From assembly GCF_025698545.1 (NCBI RefSeq), contig NC_068567.1:56115371-56179370 (forward strand): a stretch of DNA of 64,000 nucleotides, given 5' to 3'. Within the stretch, counting starts at the first letter, position 1. Each line of letters opens with the position of its first letter. Positions 37,641 to 49,428 of this stretch are shown one piece after another. This stretch comes from Gossypium raimondii (taxonomy: Eukaryota > Streptophyta > Magnoliopsida > Malvales > Malvaceae). The notes beneath the pieces are model-generated. The model was not told the DNA's origin. It worked only from the letters and a program-made list of their open reading frames with translations, and did not search any database. A program made the position numbers and the translations under genes.

Positions 37641-38315
37641 CATTGATGTATCTTACAAACAACACAAGACCTAATATAACTTTCGCTATAAACTTGTTAG
37701 CAAGATTTAGTTTTTCTCCAACATGTAGACATTGGAATGGAATTAAACATGTATTTAGATATTTCAGAGGGACCATTGATATGGGATTATTTTATTCAAA
37801 TGATTCAAAATCCCTATTATTTGGCTATGCTGATGCTGAATACTTATTAGATCCACATAAAGGTCGATCTCAAATAAGATATTTATTTACATGTGGGGGT
37901 ACTGCCATATCATGACATTCAACAAAGCAAACATTACTTGTCGCTTCTTCAATCATGCAGAAATAATTGCAATGCATGAGGCAGGTCGAGAGTGTTTTGG
38001 CTAAGGTTATTGACCCAACATATCCAGAAGATATGTAATTTGCATTTACAAGAAAAGATATCAACTATCTTATATGAAGATAATACAGCATGTATAGCTC
38101 AATTGAAGGGTGGTTATATCAAAAGTGATAGAACGAAACATATTTCATCAAAATTATTCTTCACCCATGATCTTGAGAAAATAGGTGATATAAATGTTCA
38201 ACAAATTCGTTCTAGTGAGAATTTAACAGATCTTTTTACTAAGGCATTGCCAACTTTAACATTTGAAAGACTACTACACAAGATTGGAATGCGTCGACTC
38301 AAAGATATAATATAA
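37640..38315 (+). pseudogene. Copia 2 RNase H
   Basis: Blocks TNNTRPNITFAINLLARF, FGYADAEYLLDPHKGRS and LYEDNTACIAQLKGG follow RT in the normal order. The usual GTAISW motif has become a stop and a frame change follows, so the enzyme is lost. The terminal DLFTKALPTLTFERLLHKIGM matches copia ends. Confidence 0.85.
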
Positions 38316-38519
38316 TGTTGCCATCAGGGGGAGTCTAAAAACAAGTTGTACTCTTTCCTTTAACCAATGTTTTGTCTCATTGGGTTTTCCTAGTAAAGGT
38401 TTTTAACGAGGCAACCTGTGATAGAAGATTGTGTATTATTTTTCATTCATTAGATTTTTAATCCCACAGGGTTTTTCCTAATAAAGTTTTAACAATGCAC
38501 ATTATCTACCAATGGACAT

Positions 38520-38530
38520 CCAAGGGGGAG
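38520..38530 (+). other. Copia 2 polypurine tract
   Basis: CAAGGGGGAG directly abuts the 3' LTR start TGTTATGAA, as expected for the plus-strand primer. Confidence 0.8.
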
Positions 38531-38766
38531 TGTTATGAATATCTTATTAAGTGGATGTCCATCATGATAAATATAAAGTTTTGATGTACTTTAAATTCTA
38601 ATAGTTATTAGAATTAGATCTCTACTTCTTTTATACTTCTTATGCCTATAAATAGAGACTTTGATGAAGCATTGTAATCATCCCATTTGATCAATAAAGT
38701 ACATTATCTATTACTTTCATATTTTCTTTGTTTTTTATTCTCTTCATCTCTCTTTATTTTATAACA
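38531..38766 (+). repeat. Copia 2 3' LTR
   Basis: It starts TGTTATGAAT and ends ATAACA. It matches 31842-32076 with scattered substitutions, so this element is older than the first copia. Confidence 0.88.
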
Positions 38767-39757
38767 GCTTATTAATATTTATCTATTTTTCACTTTGATC
38801 TTGATACTATTTTTATCACTTGACTCTTAATCAAATTTTAGTTAAATTATTTTTTACGGATAAGCTAATTAAACTATTACAATATTAACGACACTAATGT
38901 GACAACTTATGTGGTAATTTACTAGTACTTCGTTATTAACATAGATTTTTAAATATATATATAAACATTTTTAAGTTTGTGAAATTCTTTAATACATTTT
39001 TTTATTTTTTATGAAGTACTCATGGACTATTACAAGAGTTATCACATCAATGCCATTATAATTTTAATGGTATGATCAAAATTTTAATCTAAAAAAAAAG
39101 GCAATTTGACTAATTTTTAAAGAATGAGGGCTGAAGTGATAAAAAAACAATTAGGATCAAAATGAGAAAAGGAGTAAATATTAGAGACTATATTTGAATT
39201 TATACCAAAAATAAATCTCTTACAGTGTTCCAATTTAGACTTATCATGAGTCTAGCCACCTACCCAAGCTTGAAGGTCCGTCTGAAAAGTGGGAGAGTTT
39301 GGGCTAAAATGTGGGCATGAAAAATGAGCTTGAACGAAAAATAAGGCATGTCTCCTAAATGGGCTATGCTTCGAGTAAGATTTTTTTAACCCGAGCTTGG
39401 CCCGAATTAGCTATTTTGTTGTTGCTTTGCTGCTATTTTGTTGTTATTATTTGTATATTGTATAACTCTTTTTTTTATAATTTTGTTACTATTTTAGAGC
39501 CATTTGTCTGCTAAGTTACAACAATCATGTATTATTTAAGTATAAAATATTTTAATAAATTTTAATTTGTTCAAACACATTCATGTTTTTAATATATTTA
39601 ATGTATTATATTTTTAAATTTATTTTATATAAAAATAATCTAAAATTTAATACCAATGAACTAAATCGACACAAATTTAATATTTTTAATCCAAATCAAA
39701 CTGATAAAATTTTAAGACTAATTTTAAATTTGAGCCTAAACTTAAAAAACGTACCTA
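38767..39757. other. Intergenic AT-rich region
   Basis: No gene recognised. A GC-richer patch at about 39240-39420 (GGGCTAAAATGTGGGC, CCCGAGCTTGGCCCG) looks like part of a dispersed plant repeat. Confidence 0.45.
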
Positions 39758-39767
39758 AAATTTTGTA

Positions 39768-40090
39768 GGGTAAACTACAAAAATAGTCACTTTTGTTTGC
39801 CTTCGGTTACATTTTAGTCACTTATGTTTGAAATGTTACGTTTTAGTCACTTATGTTTGAAATGTTACGTTTTAGTCACTTATGTTATTATTTTGTTACG
39901 AAGTGGTCATTTTTCCGTTAAGTTCTGTTATCTCATTAACGGTAATCTTACGTGGCAGTCCAACTAGATTTTAAGTGTCAACTTAAATTTCCTAATAGAA
40001 TAAGAATAAATTTTTAATTAAATAAATTTAATTAATTAAAAATTTTAAACCCTAAATTTTAATTAAAAAACCGTTCATCTCCCTTTTTTT
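39768..40090. repeat. Pack-MULE left terminal inverted repeat
   Basis: It pairs with 40805-41087 in reverse complement. It contains a 29-bp tandem duplication (about 39828-39885, unit starting CACTTATGTTTG) that the right arm lacks. Confidence 0.85.
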
Positions 40091-40329
40091 TAGTTTTATT
40101 TTTCGGTTGACTAAGAAAGCAGTCATGTCTTTGAGCAGGTCTCAGTAATCATCAATAGCTTGACTCCATATATTTAAGAACATAAAGCTTCTACCTTTTT
40201 TCTGTAACATCAAAAAAAAGATAAAAGGAAAAAGAAGGAAAACCCCACACCAAATTTCTCTGCATTTTTTTTTTTTTGCTTCCACTTTAACCCATTGAAG
40301 TAGACATGTTGGCGACCTTATGGATGGAG

Positions 40330-40800
40330 GAGCTTTCACCAACCAAGAGTAAATAGCTCTACCAAACAGCAGCAACAACAGCAATATCACCAGTTGAAAC
40401 TTTGAATGCCTGCGCCAAAGCTAAAAGCTAACAGCTTTTGGGTTTCAAAATCTTTTAGAAGCTTGTGTTACAAAGCTATGGAGTCCAATGTGTGTTGCTC
40501 ACAGAGGTTAGAGTATAGTGGTATGATAGTAAATCACTCTGTGTTTTGTCCTTCACCTGGTCCTTTTGAAGAACAGCAAATTGAAATGGAGGGTTTGGTT
40601 GAGAAAGGAAGACTCATTAAAGAGAAAAATGAAAGCTTTAGTGAGAATGAGATTCAAATGGGAATATTTGCTGAGTTGCTTGAAGACAAGGGTAGGAAAA
40701 GTAGTTCAAGTTCTGATTTTTTTAACATTTGAAACAACCGGGCATGAGGAGGAACACAGTCACAGTAGTTCCGAGGAAGGGTATGCTGAAAAAGAAAACT
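40330..40800 (+). pseudogene. Captured plant gene fragment inside the Pack-MULE
   Basis: The plus strand encodes, from about 40406, SFRSLCYKAMESNVCCSQRL, then EMEGLVEKGRLIKEKNESFS, EIQMGIFAELLEDKGRKSSS, and after a frame change ETTGHEEEHSHSSSEEG. The codon-like structure and the CAG-rich leader just upstream look like the 5'UTR and first exon of a normal gene, cut off at the right arm. The Ser-rich ETTGHEE-HSHSSSEE segment resembles the region before the PRONE domain of plant RopGEF proteins; this is a weak recognition from memory. No catalytic domain is present. Confidence 0.6.
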
Positions 40801-40804
40801 AAAA

Positions 40805-41087
40805 AAAAGGGAGATAGAACTCTTTTTTTAACTAAGATTTAGGGTTTAAAATTTTTAATTAATTAAATTTATTTAATTAAAAATTTATTCTCATCTCATT
40901 AGAAAATCTAAGTTGGCACTTAAAATCTAGTTGGACTGCCACGTAGGACTACGGTTAGTGAGATAACAGAACTTAACGGAAGAGTGATCATTTCGTAACA
41001 AAATAATAACATAAGTGACTAAAACGTAATATTTTTGACCAAAATATAACATGATGTAAACAAAAATAACTATTTTTATAGTTTACC
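40805..41087. repeat. Pack-MULE right terminal inverted repeat
   Basis: Reverse complement of the left arm, with scattered differences. It ends ATAGTTTACC. Confidence 0.85.
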
Positions 41088-41414
41088 AAATTTTGTATGG
41101 AGCGGAGCCATGATGAGGATGAGGAACCAAGTATCATGGGTTCAAAGAAGACGGAAACGATCGACCTTCCACAAAATGCCCATACGCCCACACCACAGTG
41201 ACTACCCTCTACGTTCTCACTCTTTAAATCTTGATTCTTCTGGAAATGTATTCCAACACTCTTTGAGTCAAAGCATCGAATACTTTATGTCTGTTCTCTG
41301 ATGAAAATCAAAGCTTAAATCTATCTTTCAAAAACCCAAAAACTGTAAAGAAAAGAGACCAATACCAGCAACAGAATTGAGAAAACTAAAAATTAGAGTG
41401 AGCGGGTAGATGAG

Positions 41415-44007
41415 ATGATACTGCCCGTAGTAAAGCTAGGAACTCTTGCGCTGAAAACCGCTTGCAAACCCATTGCTAATCGTCTCAAGAAAGATGCTGG
41501 TTTACATCCCAGATTCCGGCAATTGATCATCAATATTGCCCAGGTTTCCCCCCTTCTTTTCTTTTCACTTTCCTTCAATCATATCCGGGTTATTACTTTA
41601 TTATTGTTTTAACTAGTTTCTTGTTAGCTTATTTTCGATGTTGTTTCTCTTCGGCACTTTTTCTTACTGGGTAATTCTATGATCTCTGGTTAACGTTCCC
41701 TCTACCCTTCAGTTATATTTGATCTGATATTAAGAGTGTGTTAAGTTTCTATGTTGTATAATTCGTAGCATTCCTTTTATCCTCACTGAAAGGTTTCCAT
41801 AAATTTCAACACTTCCAATTGAGTACATTTTAACTTGTCAGGGCTTTCGATGCTGTGTAATTGAACTTTTAAAACCTGATTAGATTCTATTTAATTGCAT
41901 GCTTGCTCCAGGCTCCAGCTGCTGTTGGTTATTTAATAGGCTGGTAATTAGTACATTTTGGCCATTAATATTCAGACTATGACTTTGATGTGATACTGGT
42001 TTGCATTCTACATCCAGAGTTTCTTGTCTATAGTTCAAAGATATGCTTCTTCTGGGTTTTCTTCCCTGAGTGGGAAGGATCAATTTTGCATGCTGGAGGG
42101 GCATGAGCTTTTTTCTTATGTTGTTAAACTGCCTTGACTGTTCTATTTTGTCTTCAATGATTTCAGACTTAAAGTAAGATGTATTATCCAATGATGGAAA
42201 AGTTCTGATCAATAATACCCATAATTGTTGTTTAGTTCAATTTTATGTTGTTCCACCACTCCCAATGAAATTCAGGAAAATGTCTTTTCTTACCTAGATT
42301 GCAAAATATAAAGTTTTTTTTTTTTTCATTTTAAGGATGTTTTGTTTTTTATACTGAATCAGGCAAATCATCGATTTACAACCACAATGCAAAGACGAAT
42401 TTACGGTCATGCAACTGATGTTGCGATACGCCCCTTGAACGAGGAGAAAGCTGTCCAGGCTGCTGCTGATCTTCTGGGGGAGCTTTTTGTATTCACGGTA
42501 CTTTCTCTGTTTCACTTTACTCTCAGCATCTTGTTCAAGCTTACTAGGGTCTGTAATTACAATTCCTCCTGTGTATGGCTTGGGTTCATTTCCTTCACTA
42601 CAGAAGTGATTGTTAAAAGACAGATCCCCTTCACTTTTGTGTTCATAAACGGCTGTTGCTTTTTGTTATTGTTTAGGTTCTGTTTGCTTAATGTTCGGAT
42701 GTAGCAAATGAATGAACAATTTGAAAAGGGTGGTTGGTTTGTTACATGAACCCTAATTATATGTGGTCTGAATTTTCAGCTTCATTAGTTTACTTGCTAC
42801 TACGGCTTTTTGAAAACTGAAGATGGAAATTTATTTCCAAGTGTTTCATGGTGCAGTGTGATAACTAAAGCATGTATTTTCTTCAAATTGACCTAGGAAC
42901 CATAAACACTTACCAGTGACTTTTCCTTTATTATCATCCAGCTCTTTTAGGAAACATTACTCTCTTTACTCTTAATGAAAACACATGGTCTGAGATGGGA
43001 CCATAACTTGATTGAGCATATCAAAAAGGGCGTATGAATGTTAGGTTGCTGTTACAAGCAAACTTCTAATGAAATTGCAATTAAAGTTAAGAAATCTCCG
43101 AGAGATGCTAATAGAGCTTTTAGTATGAAAGGAAACACCAGAATATAGATATTACCATCTTGAATTTTTGTTGATGAATTTTACTCTCATACTTAGCTTA
43201 AGGGTGAAGCATCTTTTACTGATACATACTTTTCTCACTTTAATTTTTACATAGCTTATTACACCAAGACTTATCATACTGCAATTGAGATTGAATGATC
43301 CTTATTCTCTGTCTCACTTTAGGTTGCAGGAGCTGCTATTATTTTTGAGGTACAAAGAAGCTCCAGATCAGAAGCAAGAAAAGAGGAGCAGCGCAAACAA
43401 GAATTGGAGGTATTTGTTTATCTCTGATTGATGCTACTACTTTATTGGATCCTTTTTTTCATACAGTGATCTGTTTTATTGTTAAATTAAGTAAATTATA
43501 TTACCAAGACTTGCTTGGAGAAGTGGTTAAAACTTCTGTCTGGCACCTAGATGACACGGGTTTAAACCCTATCATCCTCCTTTCCCCTCTTCCAATATTG
43601 TAATGATAAAAAAAAAAAAAAAGAGTAACTTATATTAATTGGTAATGACTAAATCATCCTCCAATGTCTTGTTGACTTTGAAGGTAATTGGCTTGTAGTA
43701 CTAAAATTGATGGGTTCACTCTTGTGATGATGCATTTTGAAGTGATTAATTTTTATTCTTCGCATGTTACGTGCCACCATAGCAAGGCAGATGCATTTGT
43801 ACTCCTGGTTTATTAAAATTCATCATTTGTCCATTGTCTGGTGTCTAGGCAATGAAACAAAAAGATGAAGATGTAGCACGAGAAGTTGAGCTGATTAAAC
43901 AAAAAATTGAAGAGCTGGAGCAACTAGTAAGACAACGAGGACTTGCCGATTTATTCAACTCCAGGCATGCACATGGTGCTGAAGGTGTAAAAGCCAAACC
44001 ATCTTGA
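41415..44007 (+). CDS. OPA3-like protein (mitochondrial)
   Basis: Exons 41415-41543, 42363-42497, 43323-43409 and 43849-44007, all phase 0 with GT-AG introns, encode 169 residues, the usual OPA3 length. Seen: the conserved start MILPVVKLGTLALKTACKPIANRLKK, then GLHPRFRQLIINIAQ and TTMQRRIYGHATDVAIRPLNEEKAV, a hydrophobic segment around FVFTVAGAAIIFEVQRSSRSEARKEE (roughly 80-110), and a C-terminal coiled coil (about 105-145). OPA3 proteins sit in mitochondria; the human protein is linked to optic atrophy and the plant role is not clear. A Pack-MULE ends 328 bp before the ATG, so it lies in or next to the promoter. Confidence 0.92.
43505..43618 (+). repeat. tRNA-derived SINE-like element in OPA3 intron 3
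   Basis: GAAGTGGTTAAAACTTC resembles box A, and GGGTTTAAACCC resembles box B about 35 bp later. A run of ~15 A closes the element. TTATATTA occurs on both sides (near 43496 and 43630) and may be the target duplication, though the right copy stands 8 bp off the A tail. Confidence 0.55.
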
Positions 44008-46356
44008 TTATTTCAGGAACCAAGCTTGACTCTAAAGTTCAATGTAAGACCTAACTTGACCTCAGTAACATTTTGATATTCCAAAGAAGTTGTTCAAACT
44101 CCAAGAAGACATTTGAGAGAGGGGAAAAGAAAAACATTTATGCTGATATAATACAATTGGGTATAATTCTCAGCTTCTGCTGAATTTTAGTTTGTTTGGA
44201 CATATGGGAATTGGAAAGCTCCAGTTTAGATGCTTATAGCTGCCTTTGAAACATGAAAGCTTGATGTTAGGAGGCTTTGGTATTTTACAAAATGTTTTAA
44301 AGCATTACAGATCATTTTCATGTAACATTCTGTGATTCTTGTATGACCACAGATTTAGTTATGGCAAAGTGGAGAGACAAAGGAATGTCACAATAAATAA
44401 ATAAATCGCGGTGCTGAAGTTTTTCTTTCCTAACAAAATCTAGAATAATTTTAAAGTTTTAATTGAAATACTGCAAGTGATTTTTTTCACTTTTTTTCTT
44501 TTTTAATTTTATACTTCCATCCAAAATGAACTTATTTCAATCTTTTGAACCTCCCTTTATCTATGATCAATATTTTCTAAAATAATATTTAATTAATGCC
44601 TATTTATTTTCTTATCTAATTTAACGTAGTAAAATACTGATAATAAACCCTTTTAAAAATTTACGGGAAAGGAATGGATAGTACACTAAGGGATAATAAG
44701 CATATTGGACTTTTTTAAAGAAAAAATACTTCCCATTAAAAGTAATTATAAACAATACAGTGCATGCAATACATAAAACACAAACAAACTGACATTAATC
44801 GCAATACTAAAAAGATTCAAAAGCAATTTAAAAATATATTATCTTTATTAAATTGACTTAATAGTAACCGCAACACTAAAAAGATTTAAAAACTATCTAG
44901 AGATGCATCACCTTAATCAAACTATTGATATTTGCATCTTAGTCTTGAATCATTAGACTAATCTGATGATGAACACCCGTCAATCAAAAAGCTATTGTCA
45001 AATGCCCAAGAGAACCATTGCATCATATACACAAAAAGTTCCAAGTCTGGAATGGTTTATCTCCTCAACATCTTGGAGTCCAATTTTGCAAACATTATCC
45101 TGACAAAGTTCTTTGAGAATGGTTCTCAACAATTCAGGCGGCACTCTTGTCTTGTCTCATGTATATACATGAACACGATTAGAAACACAACTAAAAACTG
45201 AAAACTAAAACCTTTGCTGCTTTCAAAGAGGACATGGCACACAAATCACCACAACTTTCAAAAATAGTAAAGTGGACTAAAATTAGAATCACCCCAAGTT
45301 TTAATTTGGATAAAATTAAGCTGTTAAAGTTTTATAAATTTATCCAACATCCTAATTTTTTTTAAAAGGTTGAACATTTTAAATCTTAAAATTAAATTAA
45401 TTATTTCTCTTTTTAATAGTTGAGAGGATTTTTACGCTTAGTATTTTAAATATTTCTACCATAATATGAGTTAAGTAGATACCAATTCAATTGAAAAATA
45501 ATTGAAATATTATTTTAAATAAATAATAAATATTATTATAAAAATATTTATGTATATTAATAATTTTGTAAAATCTTTAAAAATAAATTTAAAATACAAT
45601 ATCAAGGTCGAAAGTTTAAAATATTAATAAAAATTTAATTGAATTCTCGTAATTGACTTAATGCTTAAGAAATATTCATCCACAAAATCCACTTTGTGAT
45701 CTTTTATTCGTACATCTCCTTTCGAGCATTGTGTTGTGTGTATGTCCTTATATTCTCTCTCTTCTAAAAATACACCTCCTAACTAATTTTTCTTTTATTT
45801 ATTATTAAGAAATGTTTAGGATTTAACAAGTTGATAAAAAATAATTTAATCCATAATAAATAAAAATTATTTTTTTATAAGGTAGAATACTTAAATGATT
45901 ATATTTATCCTTTTAATAATATATCAGTATTCAAACAATCAAATTAAGATAATATTCGGAAAGCTATTTAATAAGTGGATTTAGGTGTACTTGCTTGTAA
46001 TTATACAAGGATGTATGTTTAGATGACGATTGTAATTGGTGGGTTCCACTGAATTAGATGCAACTGGAGCACCCAAATTACACTTTTCAATTCTTAGAGG
46101 GAGGGTGAGAATTGGAGTAATCACACATAATTATACCCAAATCCAATTTCAAATTGTTATTTTTATAAAAATTATATTATAAGCATGAACGAGTACGAGT
46201 GTTTGTGAGGTTATGGCAAAAATTTTCTTATATTCTAAACTTTAAAAATTATATTATAAAAATAATTCATGTATTTTATAAAGTTATAACAATAAATTAT
46301 ATTATTTAAATATTAAAAAATTCTAAAGTTATGGCCAAAAGTTTATTATAAAAATA
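44008..46356. other. Intergenic AT-rich DNA downstream of the OPA3-like gene
   Basis: The first ~380 bp are probably 3'UTR. The rest has no gene or clear repeat border. The ORF at 44995-45201 has no domain. A stretch near 46000-46140 resembles the edge of a dispersed repeat. Confidence 0.45.
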
Positions 46357-46722
46357 GGGTAAATATCAAAACTACACATGAACTTTGATTTAATGTGCAA
46401 TTGTATACATGAACTTTGATTTTGTGTAATTTTATACATAAAATTTTGATTTCATCCAATTCTTGTAAATTATTAACATGATTATTGATATAACGTCATT
46501 TTATGTTTATATATTGAATACATAAATAATTATATTTATCCAATATAAAAATAAATTGATGTATTTATTTCTTTAAATGTGTATGATTAAATCAAAATTA
46601 AAGTTTCATGTATACACTTGAACTATAATTAGAGTTTCACATGTATAATTGCATCAAATTAAAGTCCATGTATACAATTGCACATTAAATCAAAATTCAT
46701 GCATACTTTTGAGATTTATCAC
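46357..46722. mobile_element. MITE with long TIRs, Mutator-style
   Basis: The left end starts GGGTAAATATC. The right end, reverse-complemented, starts GTGATAAATCTC and continues with the same TGAATTTTGATTTAATGTGC phrase. TAAAAATA stands outside both ends (46349-46356 and 46723-46730), a probable 8-bp target duplication. There is no coding sequence. Long TIRs and an 8-9 bp duplication suit Mutator or hAT; the TIR start resembles that of the Pack-MULE. Confidence 0.7.
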
Positions 46723-46730
46723 TAAAAATA

Positions 46731-48142
46731 ATTTACATGTTATAAAAGTGTTATAGCATATTTACTTATAAAAATTATGGGCAAGAAGTATAGACATAAC
46801 TTATTTATGTGTCCATGTTATATATATATACATAGTATACTTATTAATAGAAAATGTTATAGTTTTTTTATCATAACTTATTTATAAAATATCTTTCTAA
46901 AGTTGTAGTAAATTTTATATTATTTATAAGAAGTGTTTTGAAAGTTCGGACAATTTATAAGACATTTTAATAAATTTTATATTATTTTTACTTCACTTAC
47001 GTATTATAAAAAGTAATATAACCTAGCATAAATCATTGTCCAATTTAAGTTTATATAATTTTTTGTAATTAAATCTACAAACTATTTGAACTGTGAACCA
47101 AAATATTATAAGGTTGATGCTAATTATGGAAATAGAAAAGACTTTTCTTGCTCCATATCGTGGGATATGATATCATTTGAGAGAATGATGCCAGACGTAA
47201 ACATCATAGACAGTTTGTGAACTCTTCAATTTGAGATATTCAAAGCTTTGAAATGTAGTAGAGAAAACATTTATTGTTTTTAAAAATATTTTAATATTAA
47301 CAATATTACCTTAAGATAGCATAAAAAAAGGTTGAATCATACTAACATGTTGCATATTTTATAACTTCAATTATAGGTGAAATTGAGATGATTCATACTT
47401 TTAAGAGTACATGGAAGAAGGAGAAATTGAAAATCTTAATAATCTGATTCCAATTTAGATGATGATGAACTCGATTAAGGATCAACAAATGATAATAAGG
47501 AGAATATGTTAAATATTGAGGAGGAAATAACCCAACAAATATGCAGTAGAACAATTAGATAAAATTTCATATGATGTTATTCTTCTTATAATTTTTATTA
47601 GCAATTGTATTATCAACTACTGTTTTAGACTAAAATAATGCATATGATGATTTGATTTTAATTTTGTTACTAACTTAAAAATTATTTTTGTCACACTAAT
47701 AATTTTTTGTAGTAACTAAAATTTTAAAATATAAATTAAATAACGTGTAATTACAATTTGTACAGTCAAATATGACATGAAAAATTATAATGTAATTACA
47801 CATTGTAAGCATCTAGGAAATTACAATTTTTGTAATTATAAAAAGTGTAATTACTACACTAATAATTTCATTTTATTCAATTACTTTGTGCTTACCAAAC
47901 AGACTCTAAATATTTTTATTATTTTTATTAATAAATCAATAAATTATTATTTATTACTAGTATTTATATATTAATAAATTATGTTTTAGTAATTTTATTA
48001 TTAATAATAATTAATTTTATTAACAATTTCCTATTTTTACTATATAACATTAAATCATATCTTTTAGATTTTAGTTATCATCGAATCTTGAATTCAAATT
48101 ACAACAAACACTTTTAAAAATTCTCATCCAAAATTTTGTTTA
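46731..48142. other. Intergenic AT-rich DNA
   Basis: No gene recognised. 47740-47910 has a TAATTAC-rich segment with TTTGGTAAGCAC-type phrases (on the complement), common at the ends of plant DNA-transposon repeats. Confidence 0.45.
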
Positions 48143-48662
48143 GGATAAACTATATCATTAGTCATTAAATTATGGTTAAGTTTTTTTGTCACTTAATTAA
48201 AAAATTATAATTTGATTACTAAATTATTCAAAAGTTTTCATTTAAGTCACTACGTTATTAAAATCGATACTATACGACTTTTTTTGTTCCTACTATCTAC
48301 ACAAATCAAAAACTCTATTTCTCATCTTTTCTACAATTCAATTCTTTTTCATGAAATAACTTTAGACGTCATGAATCTATGAATAAAAATTCAAACAACT
48401 TTTTTCTTCGATCTCCGACAATGACTATCAGATCAACTTGGATCTAAGATATGCTCTTCTACTCATCGATGAGTACTAATCCACTGTATTAGTTGTCGAA
48501 TCATTGCTTGGAACTCCCTAATAGAACTTTAAAAAAATAAAAAAAAACTTAACAGCCCGGTGTTTTAAATAAAATTTTTGAATAGTTTAATAACTTAAAT
48601 GAAAACTTTCAAATAGTTTAATGACAAAAAAAAATTATCCATAATTTAGATGTAATTTATTC
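48143..48662. mobile_element. MITE with long TIRs, Mutator-style
   Basis: The left arm starts GGATAAACTATA, followed by GTCATTAAATTATGG. The right arm's reverse complement repeats the order TAAATTATGG, TTTTTTGTCA, AAAAGTTTTCATTTAAGT. Flanks TTTTGTTTA and TTTTAATTA match at seven of nine positions, a decayed target duplication. It resembles the terminal part of the Pack-MULE family, so the same transposase could have moved it. Confidence 0.65.
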
Positions 48663-48785
48663 TTTTAATTATTGACTGGACAATTAAGACATTTAAAGGG
48701 GAAAAAGTGTTGGCTGGCAAAGCCAAAAAAAAGCAGTATATATTAAAAGAAAGAGTTAGTCAGTGTTGTGATGCATGCGGGTAAA

Positions 48786-48793
48786 TATAAATA
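48786..48793 (+). promoter_or_regulatory. TATA box of the VOZ gene
   Basis: TATAAATA lies about 30 bp before the likely start of the transcript near 48820. The first coding ATG is at 49429 after a leader intron. Position and sequence fit; no experimental support. Confidence 0.55.
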
Positions 48794-48897
48794 GTTGGGA
48801 GGCGGTCTTTTTCGTATTTGTCGCGGTTGCCCCTCTGCTTATCTGGAGACTGCGCTGGACCCTCACTCCTCTCTTCTTCCTCCTTTTCCTATTGCAT

Positions 48898-49422
48898 GTA
48901 ATATTTTCCTCTTTTCTTCCATCTCTTCTCTTTTCTTTTTAGGTATTTTTTTCCCTTTCCCTTTTGTTTTTTCTGTTTTCTACTTCTGTTCTGTTTTTTT
49001 ACTTATTTATTTAAGGTTGTAATTTTGGGATAACATTTGTGAGATCAAATGCGTAACCCATTTTTCTCTCTTCTTTAAGTCGTCCCTTTGACTTGATTTT
49101 TTTGTTCTTCTTCTTTTTTTAAGTTTTAGGGGTTTCAGTATTCGATTTGGAAAAGTTCTTGTTATGTTTTAGGGTTTTTGGGTAGGATTGAAACTGTGAA
49201 AACTAGGTGGATTTGGGATCACTACGGAAAAGGGTTCTTATTTATGTCTCCGTTAAACAGCATTATAAGATTTATCTTCAGTTTTCTCATTGTTTTGTTT
49301 ATTTAAGTGTAAATTGTGTGTATGTGTGTGTTTTTGTGTTCAGTGATTTAAGGGTCGAAATTCTTAGATATGTTAGGTCTTCTAAATTCTTCCATTGTGG
49401 TTTAATAGGGTTTTGGTGTTAG
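48898..49422 (+). other. Probable 5'UTR intron of the VOZ gene
   Basis: The leader is pyrimidine-rich and a GT donor (GCAT|GTAATA) at 48898 pairs with the acceptor TTGGTGTTAG at 49422, seven bases before the ATG. Plant VOZ genes often have a leader intron. The donor choice is not unique. Confidence 0.5.
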
Positions 49423-49428
49423 GAGGCA

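Larger units (their letters stand above)
31842..38766 (+). mobile_element. Old Ty1/copia retrotransposon with nested TIR element
   Basis: LTRs: 31842-32076 and 38531-38766, clearly diverged. The interior is AT-rich and heavily mutated; protein blocks of RT and RNase H are recognisable at its right. It holds the second copy of the TA-flanked 1.2-kb element at 34182-35406. A related decayed fragment lies at 22640-23660. Confidence 0.9.
39768..41087. mobile_element. Pack-MULE-like element with captured gene fragment
   Basis: Terminal inverted repeats of about 280-320 bp face each other: left from 39768 (GGGTAAACTAC) to about 40090, right from about 40805 to 41087 (ATAGTTTACC). The 10-mer AAATTTTGTA stands directly outside both ends (39758-39767 and 41088-41097), a perfect target duplication of the 9-11 bp size made by Mutator-like transposases. 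There is no transposase inside; the middle is gene-like DNA. Together these define a Pack-MULE. It ends ~330 bp before the ATG of the OPA3-like gene. Confidence 0.9.

Noticed and set aside
48795-49022. 75-codon ORF upstream of VOZ
   Set aside because: It covers the pyrimidine-rich leader and the leader intron; no domain, and it ends in intronic sequence.
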